NCBI GenBank assembly: GCA_002919235.1
Contig: PKEX01000008.1
Coordinates: 1 to 64,000, forward strand
DNA: 64,000 nt
Source of the DNA: Clostridia bacterium
GTDB taxonomy: Bacteria; Bacillota; Limnochordia; DTU080; RSA5
Direction of reading: 5' to 3'
The notes below the pieces were generated by a model. That model saw only the letters and a program-made list of their open reading frames with translations. It was not told the DNA's origin and made no database searches. A program made the position numbers and the translations under genes. Every line of letters begins with the position of its first letter. Position 1 is the stretch's first letter. Below, piece by piece: positions 19,012 through 27,130 of the stretch.

Positions 19012-19117
19012 AGTGTGTCATCCCTCCGTGATCTATATGCGCCAGTCTTCCCTTGACTCCGAACCCCCGCCACTCGACGGGCTCTCGCGCCTCGGCGCAC
19101 TTGCCGCCGTGCAGCAC

Positions 19118-20548
19118 TTACTCGTCCGGCGCGCCGGCCTCTTCGCCTGCGGGCTCCTGGCTCGCCGGTCCCCCGCCTGCGGCCGCCGCCTCTTCCTCCC
19201 CGCCGGCCTCTTCGTGATCGTGGTGGTGAACGTGGCCGTGCCCTTGGGAGGGGATCTCCTTCACCTCGATCTCGGCGTGATCCACCAGGAACTGCACGGT
19301 CTTGTCCAGCACCATGCTGGTCTTGATGGCGGCCCGCCGATCGGGATCGTCCAGCAGCTGGCGGGCCGCCTTGGGATCGCGCTCGCCGGCCACCAGCTGG
19401 TCAATTTTGGCCTCTAGTTCTTCCCGGCTTACAGTGATTCCTTCACGCCGGGCGATGGCCTTCAGGACCAGCTCCGTCTTGACCCGGGCCTCCGCCTCGG
19501 GGCGGAATTCCGCCCTGAGGTCGTCCGGGGTCTTGCCGGAGCGCTCCAGGTACTGCTGGAGAGAGATCCCCAGGCGAGCCAGATCCCGTGCGAAATCGTT
19601 GATGAGGTCGACCAGCTCCTCTTCCACCAGCACCTCGGGCAGCTCCACCTGGCTTTGGTCCCGCACCAGCTGCACCAGGCGCTCCCGCATGGCATTCTCG
19701 GCCCGGCGCTCGGCCGCAGCCTCCATGTCCTTGCGGATCTCCTCCTTGAGCTGGTCCAAAGTCTCGACGCCGCCCACGTCCCGGGCGAACTCGTCGTCCA
19801 GCTCGGGCAGGCGCTTGACGTGGAGAGAGGTGACCGTCACCTGGAACACTGCCTCTTTGCCCCGGAGGTGTTCGGCGTGGTAATCCTCGGGGAACGTGAC
19901 CCGCACCTCGGTGGGCACGCCCACCTCGGCGCCGACCAGCTGCTCTTCAAACCCTTCGATCAACCGGTTGGAGCCGATCTGGAGCCGGTACCCCTTGGCC
20001 GCCCCTCCGTCGAAAGGCTGCCCGTCGATGAACCCTTCGAAGTCGATGACGGCGTAGTCGCCCTTTTCCACCCGGGTCCGCTCCGCCGGGACCAGCTCCG
20101 CATGGTCCTCCTGCAGGTGCTCGAGGATGTGGGCGATGTCTTTCTCTTCCACCCGCTCCACCAGTTTTTCCACGCGGATCCCTTTGTACTCGCCCAGCGT
20201 CACTTCGGGCGCCACCGTCACCTCGGCCCGAAAGCGGAGGGGCTTGCCCTCTTCGATCTCCACCTGGGAGATGGTGGGCCGCTCGATGGGGTCCAGCTGC
20301 TCCTGATCCAGGGCCTCGCGGTACGCGGCGGGAACCAGCTCCTCCAGCGCCTCGTCGTACAGGACTTCCTTGCCTAGGCGGGCCTCCACCACTTTGCGGG
20401 GCGCCTTCCCTTTCCGGAACCCGGGGATGGTCACCCGCTGCACCACCTTGCGGTAGGCCCGCTCCAGCGCCGCATCGACCTCTTCCGCGTCCACCTCGAT
20501 GTCCAGTGCCACCTTGTTGTTCTCTAGCCGCTCAGCCGTCGCTTTCAT
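19118..20548 (-). CDS. tig: Trigger factor with a His-rich C-terminal tail
   Basis: Ribosome-bound chaperone and peptidyl-prolyl isomerase. The ribosome-docking signature GFRKGKAP is in the N-terminal domain, the FKBP-type PPIase domain covers about 150-240, and the helical C-terminal domain follows. The start was set at the ATG at 20548 (MKATAERL) because homologues begin there. An ATG at 20560 abuts the AGGAAGG site too closely. After the normal end come about 40 extra residues: a His cluster (GHGHVHHHDHEE) and then Ala/Gly/Glu-rich sequence, suggesting metal binding. Confidence 0.95.
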   Translation of the reverse strand: MKATAERLENNKVALDIEVDAEEVDAALERAYRKVVQRVTIPGFRKGKAPRKVVEARLGKEVLYDEALEELVPAAYREALDQEQLDPIERPTISQVEIEEGKPLRFRAEVTVAPEVTLGEYKGIRVEKLVERVEEKDIAHILEHLQEDHAELVPAERTRVEKGDYAVIDFEGFIDGQPFDGGAAKGYRLQIGSNRLIEGFEEQLVGAEVGVPTEVRVTFPEDYHAEHLRGKEAVFQVTVTSLHVKRLPELDDEFARDVGGVETLDQLKEEIRKDMEAAAERRAENAMRERLVQLVRDQSQVELPEVLVEEELVDLINDFARDLARLGISLQQYLERSGKTPDDLRAEFRPEAEARVKTELVLKAIARREGITVSREELEAKIDQLVAGERDPKAARQLLDDPDRRAAIKTSMVLDKTVQFLVDHAEIEVKEIPSQGHGHVHHHDHEEAGGEEEAAAAGGGPASQEPAGEEAGAPDE

Positions 20549-20579
20549 CCCGAGGCACATCCTTCCTGATAATCCATAT

Positions 20580-20604
20580 AAAAGGGGAGCTCGCGAAGGC
20601 TCCC
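20580..20604 (-). terminator. Rho-independent terminator after tRNA-Leu
   Basis: GGGAGC pairs with GCTCCC around an 8-nt loop, followed on the minus strand by CTTTTATATGG. It lies between tRNA-Leu and the trigger factor start. Confidence 0.75.
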
Positions 20605-20615
20605 GCCGGGCAAGG

Positions 20616-20699
20616 TGGTGCGGGCGGAGAGACTCGAACTCTCACGGGTAACCCACTAGATCCTAAGTCTAGCGCGTCTGCCAGTTCCGCCACGCCCGC
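20616..20699 (-). tRNA. tRNA-Leu (TAG anticodon)
   Basis: Class II tRNA with a long variable arm. Acceptor GCGGGCG/CGCCCGC, discriminator A and encoded CCA. The anticodon stem CTAGA/TCTAG encloses loop CTTAGGA, anticodon TAG. It has its own promoter and terminator. Confidence 0.95.
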
Positions 20700-20726
20700 A
20701 TCATGCCAACTTGCGTGTGCTTTACA

Positions 20727-20756
20727 ATTCTACTAAAAGTGAATGCCGCAAGGCAA
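20727..20756 (-). promoter_or_regulatory. Promoter of tRNA-Leu
   Basis: -35 TTGCCT (20751-20756) and -10 TAGAAT (20727-20732), 18-bp spacer, 27 nt before the tRNA 5' end. A 6-bp inverted repeat (CTTGCG/CGCAAG) surrounds the -10, but its 31-nt loop makes it an unconvincing member of the -10-in-loop group. Confidence 0.7.
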
Positions 20757-20766
20757 CAGCAAGCCG

Positions 20767-20800
20767 AAAGAGCGCAGGGCGCTCGCACCCTGCGCTCTTT
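20767..20800 (-). terminator. Terminator after tRNA-His
   Basis: Perfect 13-bp stem (AAAGAGCGCAGGG with CCCTGCGCTCTTT, 8-nt loop) ten bases beyond the tRNA-His 3' end. The A/T ends of the stem supply a short U-run in either direction. Confidence 0.88.
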
Positions 20801-20809
20801 CCGCAACCA

Positions 20810-20887
20810 TGGGGTGAGTGAGGGGACTTGAACCCCCGGCCTCCAGGGCCACAACCTGGCGCTCTAACCAACTGAGCTACACCCACC
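20810..20887 (-). tRNA. tRNA-His (GTG anticodon)
   Basis: Cloverleaf with the extra 5' G(-1) facing discriminator C73, diagnostic of tRNA-His. Acceptor GTGGGTG/CACTCAC, loop TTGTGGC with anticodon GTG, encoded CCA. It is the last gene of the Gly-Arg-His unit. Confidence 0.96.
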
Positions 20888-20918
20888 GTGAATCGACGGG
20901 AAGCGAAGGCTCCCGGGG

Positions 20919-20994
20919 TGGTGCGCCTGGGAGGACTCGAACCCCCGACACAGAGCTTAGAAGGCTCCTGCTCTATCCTCTGAGCTACAGGCGC
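20919..20994 (-). tRNA. tRNA-Arg (TCT anticodon)
   Basis: Acceptor GCGCCTG/CAGGCGC, discriminator A, encoded CCA. Anticodon loop CTTCTAA with TCT, reading AGA/AGG. Only 4 nt separate it from tRNA-Gly, so the two are cotranscribed. Confidence 0.95.
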
Positions 20995-20998
20995 AGAG

Positions 20999-21072
20999 TG
21001 GAGCGGGTGAGGGGAATCGAACCCCCGCAACTGGCTTGGAAGGCCAGGGCTCTACCACTGAGCTACACCCGC
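20999..21072 (-). tRNA. tRNA-Gly (TCC anticodon)
   Basis: Acceptor GCGGGTG/CACCCGC, discriminator T (U73), encoded CCA. The anticodon stem CTGGC/GCCAG encloses loop CTTCCAA, anticodon TCC. First gene of the Gly-Arg-His transcript. Confidence 0.96.
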
Positions 21073-21081
21073 GTGTGCTGC

Positions 21082-21118
21082 CTCCCTCATTATACCCAAA
21101 CGGAGGGAGCCCACGCAA
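21082..21118 (-). promoter_or_regulatory. Promoter of the tRNA-Gly-Arg-His unit, -10 inside an inverted-repeat loop
   Basis: -35 TTGCGT (21113-21118) and consensus -10 TATAAT (21089-21094), 18-bp spacer, 16 nt before tRNA-Gly. Perfect 7-bp arms (CTCCCTC at 21082-21088 and GAGGGAG at 21103-21109) enclose a 14-nt loop containing the -10. It could also be read as a tRNA-Pro 3' hairpin, but no U-tract follows. Confidence 0.82.
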
Positions 21119-21136
21119 GAGAAGGGCCCGTCGACG

Positions 21137-21214
21137 TGGTCGGGGCGGTGAGATTTGAACTCACGACCTCCTGCTCCCAAAGCAGGCGCGCTGACCAAGC
21201 TGCGCCACGCCCCG
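21137..21214 (-). tRNA. tRNA-Pro (TGG anticodon)
   Basis: Acceptor CGGGGCG/CGCCCCG, discriminator A, encoded CCA. The anticodon stem CCTGC/GCAGG encloses loop TTTGGGA, anticodon TGG. It has a separate promoter overlapping the end of rdgB. Confidence 0.96.
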
Positions 21215-21234
21215 AAGCCGCTCTCGACCAGCTA

Positions 21235-21263
21235 ATCATACGTCATCTCCCGGAATCTGTCAA
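21235..21263 (-). promoter_or_regulatory. Promoter of tRNA-Pro
   Basis: Consensus -35 TTGACA (21258-21263) and -10 TATGAT (21235-21240) with a 17-bp spacer, 20 nt before the tRNA 5' end. It lies partly inside the 3' end of rdgB. No inverted repeat surrounds this -10, so it is a useful internal contrast to the other tRNA promoters. Confidence 0.85.
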
Positions 21264-21860
21264 GCGGCCCTCGGCGACCAGCCCGTCGATGAGCGCCAGC
21301 ATAGCGGCGAGCGCCCGGCCGCGGTGGCTGACTCTTCCCTTTTCCTCCGGGGAGGCTTCGGCGAAGGTCTTGGCCAGCTCCGGGCAGTAAAACAGCGGAT
21401 CGTAGCCGAACCCCCCGCTTCCCCGGGGCTCGGTGGTGATGACGCCCTCGCAGGTCCCTTCCGTGGCCCACACGCCGCCGGCGGGGCTCGCGAGGACCAT
21501 CACCGTCTTGAAGCGGGCGGTCCGCCGGGAAGGCTCGACGCCTTCGAGCGCCCGGAGCAGCTTCGCGTTGTTCTCCGCGTCCGACGCGCCCTCCCCCGCG
21601 TAGCGGGCCGAGTAGACGCCCGGCGCCCCTCCCAGGGCATCCACCTCCAGGCCGCTGTCCTCGGCAAGGGTCCAAATCCCCGTCGCCCGGGCAGCGCTCA
21701 CCGCCTTGAGCTCGGCGTTCTCCCGGAACGTTCTCCCCGTCTCCGGCACCTGCGGCGCGCCGGTCTCCGCCAGGGAGACCACCTCGAAGCCGCGCGCGGC
21801 GAGGTGTGCCGCCATCTCCCGCACTTTGCCCGGGTTGGAGGTGGCCAGCAGCAGCTTCAC
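21243..21860 (-). CDS. rdgB: XTP/dITP diphosphatase (RdgB/HAM1 family)
   Basis: 205-residue house-cleaning enzyme that hydrolyses non-canonical purine triphosphates. Family motifs are [13 protein letters not shown] at the N-terminus, [28 protein letters not shown] and SHRGRAL. The GTG start overlaps the rph stop (GTGA), indicating coupling. The rph-rdgB pair is standard in Bacillota. Confidence 0.95.
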   Translation of the reverse strand: MKLLLATSNPGKVREMAAHLAARGFEVVSLAETGAPQVPETGRTFRENAELKAVSAARATGIWTLAEDSGLEVDALGGAPGVYSARYAGEGASDAENNAKLLRALEGVEPSRRTARFKTVMVLASPAGGVWATEGTCEGVITTEPRGSGGFGYDPLFYCPELAKTFAEASPEEKGRVSHRGRALAAMLALIDGLVAEGRLTDSGR

Positions 21861-22597
21861 GGCTGCCCGCTCCCCAGGATGTCGGAAAGAGCCGCCCGGC
21901 TTTCGGCCACCAGCCGGGCGATCCCCTTTTCCGCCAGGTCCATCAAGGCCAGCATCTCTTCCCGGCTGAACGGCCAGCCTTCCGCGGTCCCCTGAATCTC
22001 CACGATGCTGCCCCGTTCGGTCATCACCACGTTCATGTCCACCTGGGCTTGGGCGTCCTCTTCGTAGCACAGGTCGAGGACGGGACGGCCGGCGACGATT
22101 CCGACGCTGGTGGCTGCCACCACGTCGGTCACCGGGAGCTTCGGCCAGTTCTCCCGCTTCGCCAGCTTGTCCAGGGCTTCCACCAGGGCGATGTACGCCC
22201 CGGTGATGGAGGTGGTCCGGGTTCCGCCGTCCGCCTGGATCACGTCGCAGTCCAGCCAGATGGTGCGCTCGCCGATGGCAGAAAGGTCGACCACGGAGCG
22301 GAGGGCGCGCCCGATCAGCCGCTGGATCTCGTGGGTGCGGCCGCCCACCTTCCCTTTGGTCGACTCCCGCGGCGTGCGGTCGTGAGTAGAGCGGGGGATC
22401 ATGCCGTATTCGGCCGTCACCCACCCCTGACCGCTTCCCCGCAACCACTGCGGGACCTTATCCTCGATGCTCGCGGTGCAGATCACCCGCGTGTCGCCCA
22501 CGGAGATGAGGACGGACCCTTCCGCATGCTTGATGTAGCCCCGCTCGATCGAAACCGGCCTCATCTCGTCCGGCCGGCGCCCGTCAGGCCGTTCCAT
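21857..22597 (-). CDS. rph: Ribonuclease PH
   Basis: 246-residue phosphorolytic 3'-5' exoribonuclease that trims tRNA 3' ends. Signatures are [13 protein letters not shown]-like beta strands near residue 38, [17 protein letters not shown] and [19 protein letters not shown]. Length and start are normal. Every complete tRNA in this window encodes its CCA, so RNase PH here would trim trailers rather than expose ends for CCA addition (inference). Confidence 0.96.
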   Translation of the reverse strand: MERPDGRRPDEMRPVSIERGYIKHAEGSVLISVGDTRVICTASIEDKVPQWLRGSGQGWVTAEYGMIPRSTHDRTPRESTKGKVGGRTHEIQRLIGRALRSVVDLSAIGERTIWLDCDVIQADGGTRTTSITGAYIALVEALDKLAKRENWPKLPVTDVVAATSVGIVAGRPVLDLCYEEDAQAQVDMNVVMTERGSIVEIQGTAEGWPFSREEMLALMDLAEKGIARLVAESRAALSDILGSGQP

Positions 22598-22621
22598 CGT
22601 CGCTGCACCTCTCGTTCCCGT

Positions 22622-24040
22622 CTAGGCGTCGACTCTCTCGATGTCCGGGGCGGCTTCTTCTTCGGTAAGGCTGTGCACGACCTTGCGGAAGCGCTCGCCC
22701 CGCTGTTCGAAGTTGTGAAACATATCATAGCTGGCGCACGCCGGCGAAAGCAGCACCACGTCGCCGGGCCTGGCCGCCTCCTTGGCTCGCTGCACCGCTT
22801 CGTCGAGGCTGGCGCAGAGCTGCACCCAAGGCCCGCCTCCCCTCCGCTCCGCCGCCCGTTCGATGGCGTCCCGGATCCGCACGGCCGCCTGGCCGATCAG
22901 GAAGACCGCCCGGGCCCGCTCCACCGCCACTTCCGCGAATTCGTCGAAAGGCAGCTGCTTGTCGTAGCCGCCCGCGATGAGCACCACCGGCTCTTCAAAC
23001 GAGCGCAGGCCCGCGACGGCCCGGGCGGGAGAGGTGGCGATGGAATCGTTGTAGTACCGGACGCCGCCGGCCTCGCGCACCAGCTCCAGCCGGTGCGCGA
23101 CCCCGGTAAAGCTCGTCACCACCTCGCGCAGGGTGCCGGCGGTGGCGCCCAGGAGGTGCCCCACGGCGCAAGCCGCCAGGACGTTCTCCAGGTTGTGCTC
23201 ACCCCGGAGCAGGATGTCGGAGACGGCGCAGACGTCGATGAGCGACCGTTCCCCTCTCACCCGGCGGGAGAGGATCACCCGCCCGCCGGCGATGAAGGCC
23301 CCGTCGTCCACCTCCTGGCTCCGGGAGAACCACACCGTGCGGGACGGGGCCTCCTGGGCCATGGCCGCGACGGCCGGATCGTCCCGGTTGAACACAGCGA
23401 CATCCTGCGGGCCCTGATAGCGGAAGATGTGGCGCTTTGCGTCCACGTACGCCTCCATCGTCCGGTGGATGTCCAGGTGGTTCGGGCTGATGTTGGTCAC
23501 CACCGCGATGCGAGGGGACTTGCGGAGCAGTTCCAGCTGGAAACTGGAGAGCTCCAGGACCACCACGGCGCTGGGGTCGATCTCGTCCACCAGCTCGATC
23601 AGGGGGCGGCCGATGTTGCCGCCCACGTACACTTTGAGCCCGGACGCCTCCAGGATCGAGCCGATCAGCGTCGTCGTGGTGGTCTTCCCGCTGGAGCCGG
23701 TAATCCCGATGATGGGCGCGCGGCACCGGTCGAAAAAGAGGTTGATCTCGGTGCTGACGGGAACGCCCGCCTCTCGGGCCCGGCGGATCTCCTCCAGGTC
23801 CTTGCGCATGCCCGGCGTGAGGAAAATGCCTTCGGCGGCCTCGAGGCCCTCGAGATACCCGGGCCCCAGGCGCATCTCGACGCCCAGGGCGCAGAGCTCG
23901 TCATAGGCGGAGCCCAATTCCGCTTCGCTCTTCTGGTCGTGCGCCGTCACCAAGGCGCCGTGGCGCACCAGGTACCGGATCAGGGCCAGGTTGCTCTTGC
24001 CGAGGCCCACTACGGAGACCCGTTTTCCCATCCATTCCAT
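22622..24040 (-). CDS. murD: UDP-N-acetylmuramoylalanine--D-glutamate ligase
   Basis: 472-residue cytoplasmic Mur ligase that adds D-Glu to UDP-MurNAc-L-Ala. N-terminal Rossmann motif VVGLGKSN, ATP-binding GITGSSGKTTTT (the common Thr/Ser-Asn is Ser-Ser here), central NISPNHLDIH and C-terminal VLLSPACASYDMF. It is inserted between gerM and rph and is not in a dcw cluster. Confidence 0.95.
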   Translation of the reverse strand: MEWMGKRVSVVGLGKSNLALIRYLVRHGALVTAHDQKSEAELGSAYDELCALGVEMRLGPGYLEGLEAAEGIFLTPGMRKDLEEIRRAREAGVPVSTEINLFFDRCRAPIIGITGSSGKTTTTTLIGSILEASGLKVYVGGNIGRPLIELVDEIDPSAVVVLELSSFQLELLRKSPRIAVVTNISPNHLDIHRTMEAYVDAKRHIFRYQGPQDVAVFNRDDPAVAAMAQEAPSRTVWFSRSQEVDDGAFIAGGRVILSRRVRGERSLIDVCAVSDILLRGEHNLENVLAACAVGHLLGATAGTLREVVTSFTGVAHRLELVREAGGVRYYNDSIATSPARAVAGLRSFEEPVVLIAGGYDKQLPFDEFAEVAVERARAVFLIGQAAVRIRDAIERAAERRGGGPWVQLCASLDEAVQRAKEAARPGDVVLLSPACASYDMFHNFEQRGERFRKVVHSLTEEEAAPDIERVDA

Positions 24041-24133
24041 GGGCGCTTGCTCACCCCATCCGCTCGGCCCGCCGCCCGACCGCTGTACCTCTCAGAGTAC
24101 GGCGCTCCGCCCTGAACTGTGCTCGCGTTCCCG

Positions 24134-24676
24134 TCACAGGCCGCCGCGGAGCCTGTCCGGCGAGAGGATGAGCGAGGGATCGCGCTCCACCGGCCGCGAG
24201 AGATCCAGGTGGCCCACGAGGGTCTCGACGGCCCTGCCGTCGATGCGCCAGGCCACCCGCCGCACTCCGGGGATCTCGGTCAGGGTGTTGACGACGGAGA
24301 AGACGGTCAGGATCTCTCCCGCCGAACCCCCGGGGTGGCGCCGAACCAGCTCCCCGTCGAAATCGACCACCGCGAGGTCCCCTTCGACGGTCACCGAACG
24401 AATGCGCAGCGGGGACGGCAGCGTCGGGAAGAGACCCGCGTTCTTCGGCCCTTCGACGAGGGCTTCCAATCGTCCTTTCGCGTCCGCGAGGCCCACCGGA
24501 AGCCAGCGGATCTCTGGGACGAGTCCTGCAGCGTCCGGCGCCGCGAAGTAGAGGACCACGGGCTCGCTGGGCAAGAACCAGTACGGGTCGTTCCGTTCAG
24601 CCACGTCTCCCCAGCGGGCTGCGGCAAAAAGAAGAACCAAAAGGGCGACCACCGTCGCCCAGCGCCACCCCTTCAT
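24134..24676 (-). CDS. gerM: GerMN-domain protein
   Basis: 180 residues with an N-terminal hydrophobic anchor (about 5-20) and a GerMN domain (about 38-160) carrying LVEGPKNAGLFPTLP, VDFDGELV and VVNTLTEIPGVRRVAWRIDG. GerM of Bacillus acts in spore-cortex formation and germination and is exported. The neighbourhood (cell-wall amidase upstream, rph and rdgB downstream) matches the gerM-rph-rdgB arrangement of Bacillus, with murD added. Good site GGAGGG before the ATG. Confidence 0.85.
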   Translation of the reverse strand: MKGWRWATVVALLVLLFAAARWGDVAERNDPYWFLPSEPVVLYFAAPDAAGLVPEIRWLPVGLADAKGRLEALVEGPKNAGLFPTLPSPLRIRSVTVEGDLAVVDFDGELVRRHPGGSAGEILTVFSVVNTLTEIPGVRRVAWRIDGRAVETLVGHLDLSRPVERDPSLILSPDRLRGGL

Positions 24677-24706
24677 GGTGCCATCCCTCCTAGACCTGCG
24701 GCGCCC

Positions 24707-26962
24707 TTACGGCGCCGCGCCCGGGCCGCCCGAGACCTCCGCCTTCTCCAGGGTGTGCCAGGGAGCATCCGCCGCCCCCGACAGGTCCACCCTGTCCTTG
24801 ATTTCGTCATCGGGGTGGAAGTACCTGAGGAGCCCGTTGTAGATGCCTTCGGCCGCCCGCTGGCGGAACCAGCCTTCCGCGAGCAGCCCTTCCTCGTCGG
24901 GATGAGCCAGGAACGCCACTTCCACCAGGGCCGCCGGCATGCGGGCCCGCCGCACCACCAGGTACCGGTTGGGGCGCACGCCGCGGTCCACGGTGCTCAG
25001 CGCCGAGGTGAGGCTCCCCTGGAGGGCGATGCCCAGCCGTTCCGACTCCGGTTCGCCCATGCGGACGTAGGTTTCCGTCCCCCTGGCCGTCGAGGAGCTG
25101 CTGGCCGAGGAGTTGGCGTGAATGCTCACCAGCACGTCGGAGCGGGTCTCGTTGGCCAAGTCCGCCCGGGTCCAAAGGTCGACGAAGGTGTCGTCCACCC
25201 GGGTCATGTGCACCACCGCCTGCGCCCCTTTCAACAAAGCCTCAAGGCGCAGGGCGATGTCGAGATTGACGTCCTTCTCCAAAATGCCGCTGCGCACGCC
25301 GATGGCCCCGCCGTCGTGGCCGCCGTGGCCCGCGTCCACGGTGAGCGTCCGGCCGGTGAGCAAAGGCTCCCGCATCACCAGCACGGCCCGTCCCTGCTCG
25401 CTGGCGAGCGCGTACTGCACGTGATGACGCAGGTCGGCCACGATCCGCACCGTCTGGTCATCGAACTGGGAGACCCGCAGCCGAGACACCGGCCCTTCCA
25501 AGAACACCTCGTCCTTGAGCGGGTTCTTGAGCCTCATGCCCACCACGTCCATCACCAGCCGGTCGGGATGGGTGAGGCGGAAAGCCCGCACCTGCGCCCC
25601 GGCGGGGGCGTTCACGCCGACGTGGAACTCCCGCGGCGAGACGACGCGGTACGCCACGCTCTCCACCCGGTCGCCCCAGACCAAGGCGAGACCGTCCTCT
25701 CCGGCCTCGACGTCCACGGGCGTCGCCGCGGCCACGTCCAGGACCAGGCGGGTGATGTGGGGCTGGAATTGAGCGACCCTCACCTGCTTGACGGGCCCCT
25801 CAAAGGGGCCGTAGACGGCCGCGGGTGTGGTCAGGCTGGTGTCGTACAGGTCGAGGACGAGGCGCTCCGGCTCCGCCAGCCGGGAAATCTTGTAGGTAGT
25901 CTCCCCGGGCACCTCCAGCGCGATGCGCCCTCCGGTGGGCGACACGTCCAAGCCGAGACGGGAAAGCGGCCGGTAGAGGACGAGCCGGGCCCCGTCGCCG
26001 TCCTCCTCGATGCGGTGCCCCACGCTTTCGGCCAGGTCGAAGACGAGCCTCATCCGGCCCTCAAACTCCATCCCGCGCACCCGGGGGGCCAAGGGGTCGC
26101 CCGTCACGAAGGGGTTCAGCGGACTGCCGGGGACCCCGGCCAGGTCTACGATGAGCCGGGGCGGGTCCACCAGCAGCGCGGTGGTGATACGGGCCGGGGA
26201 GATTCCTTCCAAGCGGTACTCCCACACTCCGCCCGACTTCACCGGTGTCAGCCTTACTCCGGTGGCCCGTTCCAGGTCGAGCCAGGCGAATTCGACGCCG
26301 GTCCGCCCTTCCAGCTGCTCCAGCAGCCGGCTCACGGCCGCGCTGACGCTCCCGGAAGCCACCGGGCCACTGGAGAACGACAAGCGGGGCGCCTCTGCCG
26401 ACCCGCGGCCGCCGGGCACCGCCAGCGAGGCGCTGACCGGCGGACCGCTTTCCGCCGTCTCCCCCGGGGCCGAAGCCGCGGGTGCGGATCCGGCGCCTCG
26501 AGTCCCGGCGGTGCGCCCTCCCAGAGCGGACGTCCACGGCGACAGGTCCAGCGTGTTGGCGGCTAAGTCCCACGAGATCCTGAGGCCGAGAAAGTCCGCG
26601 AGAAACCGCAGGGGAACGTACAAGTCGCCGTCCACTTCGACGGGCGCGGAGACCAGCTCCCGGTGCACCGCGCCGACGCGCGCCACGGCGACGCCCGGTA
26701 TCAGCTCTGCCGTCTGCCCGGCGCGCTGGACGACGAAGGTGCCGTCCGCCGCGTCCACCGAGCCCCCGAAGAGAGAGGCAAGACCCACGGGCACCATGAA
26801 GCCCTGGGCCGTGAGGACAGGGCTGTACTCCAGAGGGAGCTCCCGTCCCCCGCTCATCAGGCGGATGGTGGACGCGCCCACGGGAAGGGCCGCACACCAC
26901 ACGGCCAAGATGGAGGCGGCGATCGCGATGAAGCAGGCTGGACCTCGCCGTGGAGTTTTCAC
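24707..26962 (-). CDS. N-acetylmuramoyl-L-alanine amidase with AMIN-type domains
   Basis: 751-residue secreted cell-wall hydrolase. Signal peptide 1-~30, a copper-amine-oxidase-N-like domain (about 35-140), a low-complexity linker (~145-200), several AMIN-like beta domains (about 240-520), and a C-terminal zinc Amidase_3 domain. Visible zinc-site motifs are VDAGHGGHDGGA, a Glu in LEKDVNLDIAL, SIHANS and the catalytic Glu in LVEVAFLAHPDE. GTG start after GGGGAGGAG. Near gerM, so a sporulation role is plausible but not shown. Confidence 0.92.
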   Translation of the reverse strand: MKTPRRGPACFIAIAASILAVWCAALPVGASTIRLMSGGRELPLEYSPVLTAQGFMVPVGLASLFGGSVDAADGTFVVQRAGQTAELIPGVAVARVGAVHRELVSAPVEVDGDLYVPLRFLADFLGLRISWDLAANTLDLSPWTSALGGRTAGTRGAGSAPAASAPGETAESGPPVSASLAVPGGRGSAEAPRLSFSSGPVASGSVSAAVSRLLEQLEGRTGVEFAWLDLERATGVRLTPVKSGGVWEYRLEGISPARITTALLVDPPRLIVDLAGVPGSPLNPFVTGDPLAPRVRGMEFEGRMRLVFDLAESVGHRIEEDGDGARLVLYRPLSRLGLDVSPTGGRIALEVPGETTYKISRLAEPERLVLDLYDTSLTTPAAVYGPFEGPVKQVRVAQFQPHITRLVLDVAAATPVDVEAGEDGLALVWGDRVESVAYRVVSPREFHVGVNAPAGAQVRAFRLTHPDRLVMDVVGMRLKNPLKDEVFLEGPVSRLRVSQFDDQTVRIVADLRHHVQYALASEQGRAVLVMREPLLTGRTLTVDAGHGGHDGGAIGVRSGILEKDVNLDIALRLEALLKGAQAVVHMTRVDDTFVDLWTRADLANETRSDVLVSIHANSSASSSSTARGTETYVRMGEPESERLGIALQGSLTSALSTVDRGVRPNRYLVVRRARMPAALVEVAFLAHPDEEGLLAEGWFRQRAAEGIYNGLLRYFHPDDEIKDRVDLSGAADAPWHTLEKAEVSGGPGAAP

Positions 26963-27130
26963 GAAGCGTCTCCTCCCCGGATGGGAAGAATGGCGGCGTT
27001 TTCCTACACATTCTCCCTTTCCGGGTCGTTTCCCCTTTTAGGAGAGCTGATTCTTTGCGGTCCGGAGCGACCGCGCCCCGGCGCGCGCCGGCTTTGCCAC
27101 GCCTCGCCTGCCCGGGTCCCCTTCCCCGGC

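Noticed and set aside
20616-21214. tRNA-rich region as an integrative-element attachment site
   Set aside because: No integrase, direct repeat of a tRNA 3' end or shift in base composition nearby. All five tRNAs look intact.
21235-21263. Search for a palindrome around the tRNA-Pro -10
   Set aside because: No shared 5-mer between the upstream flank and the reverse complement of the downstream flank, so the geometry is absent here.
21861-22448. N-terminal extension of RdgB to 401 residues
   Set aside because: The extension reads rph in another frame. The GTG at the rph stop gives the family start.
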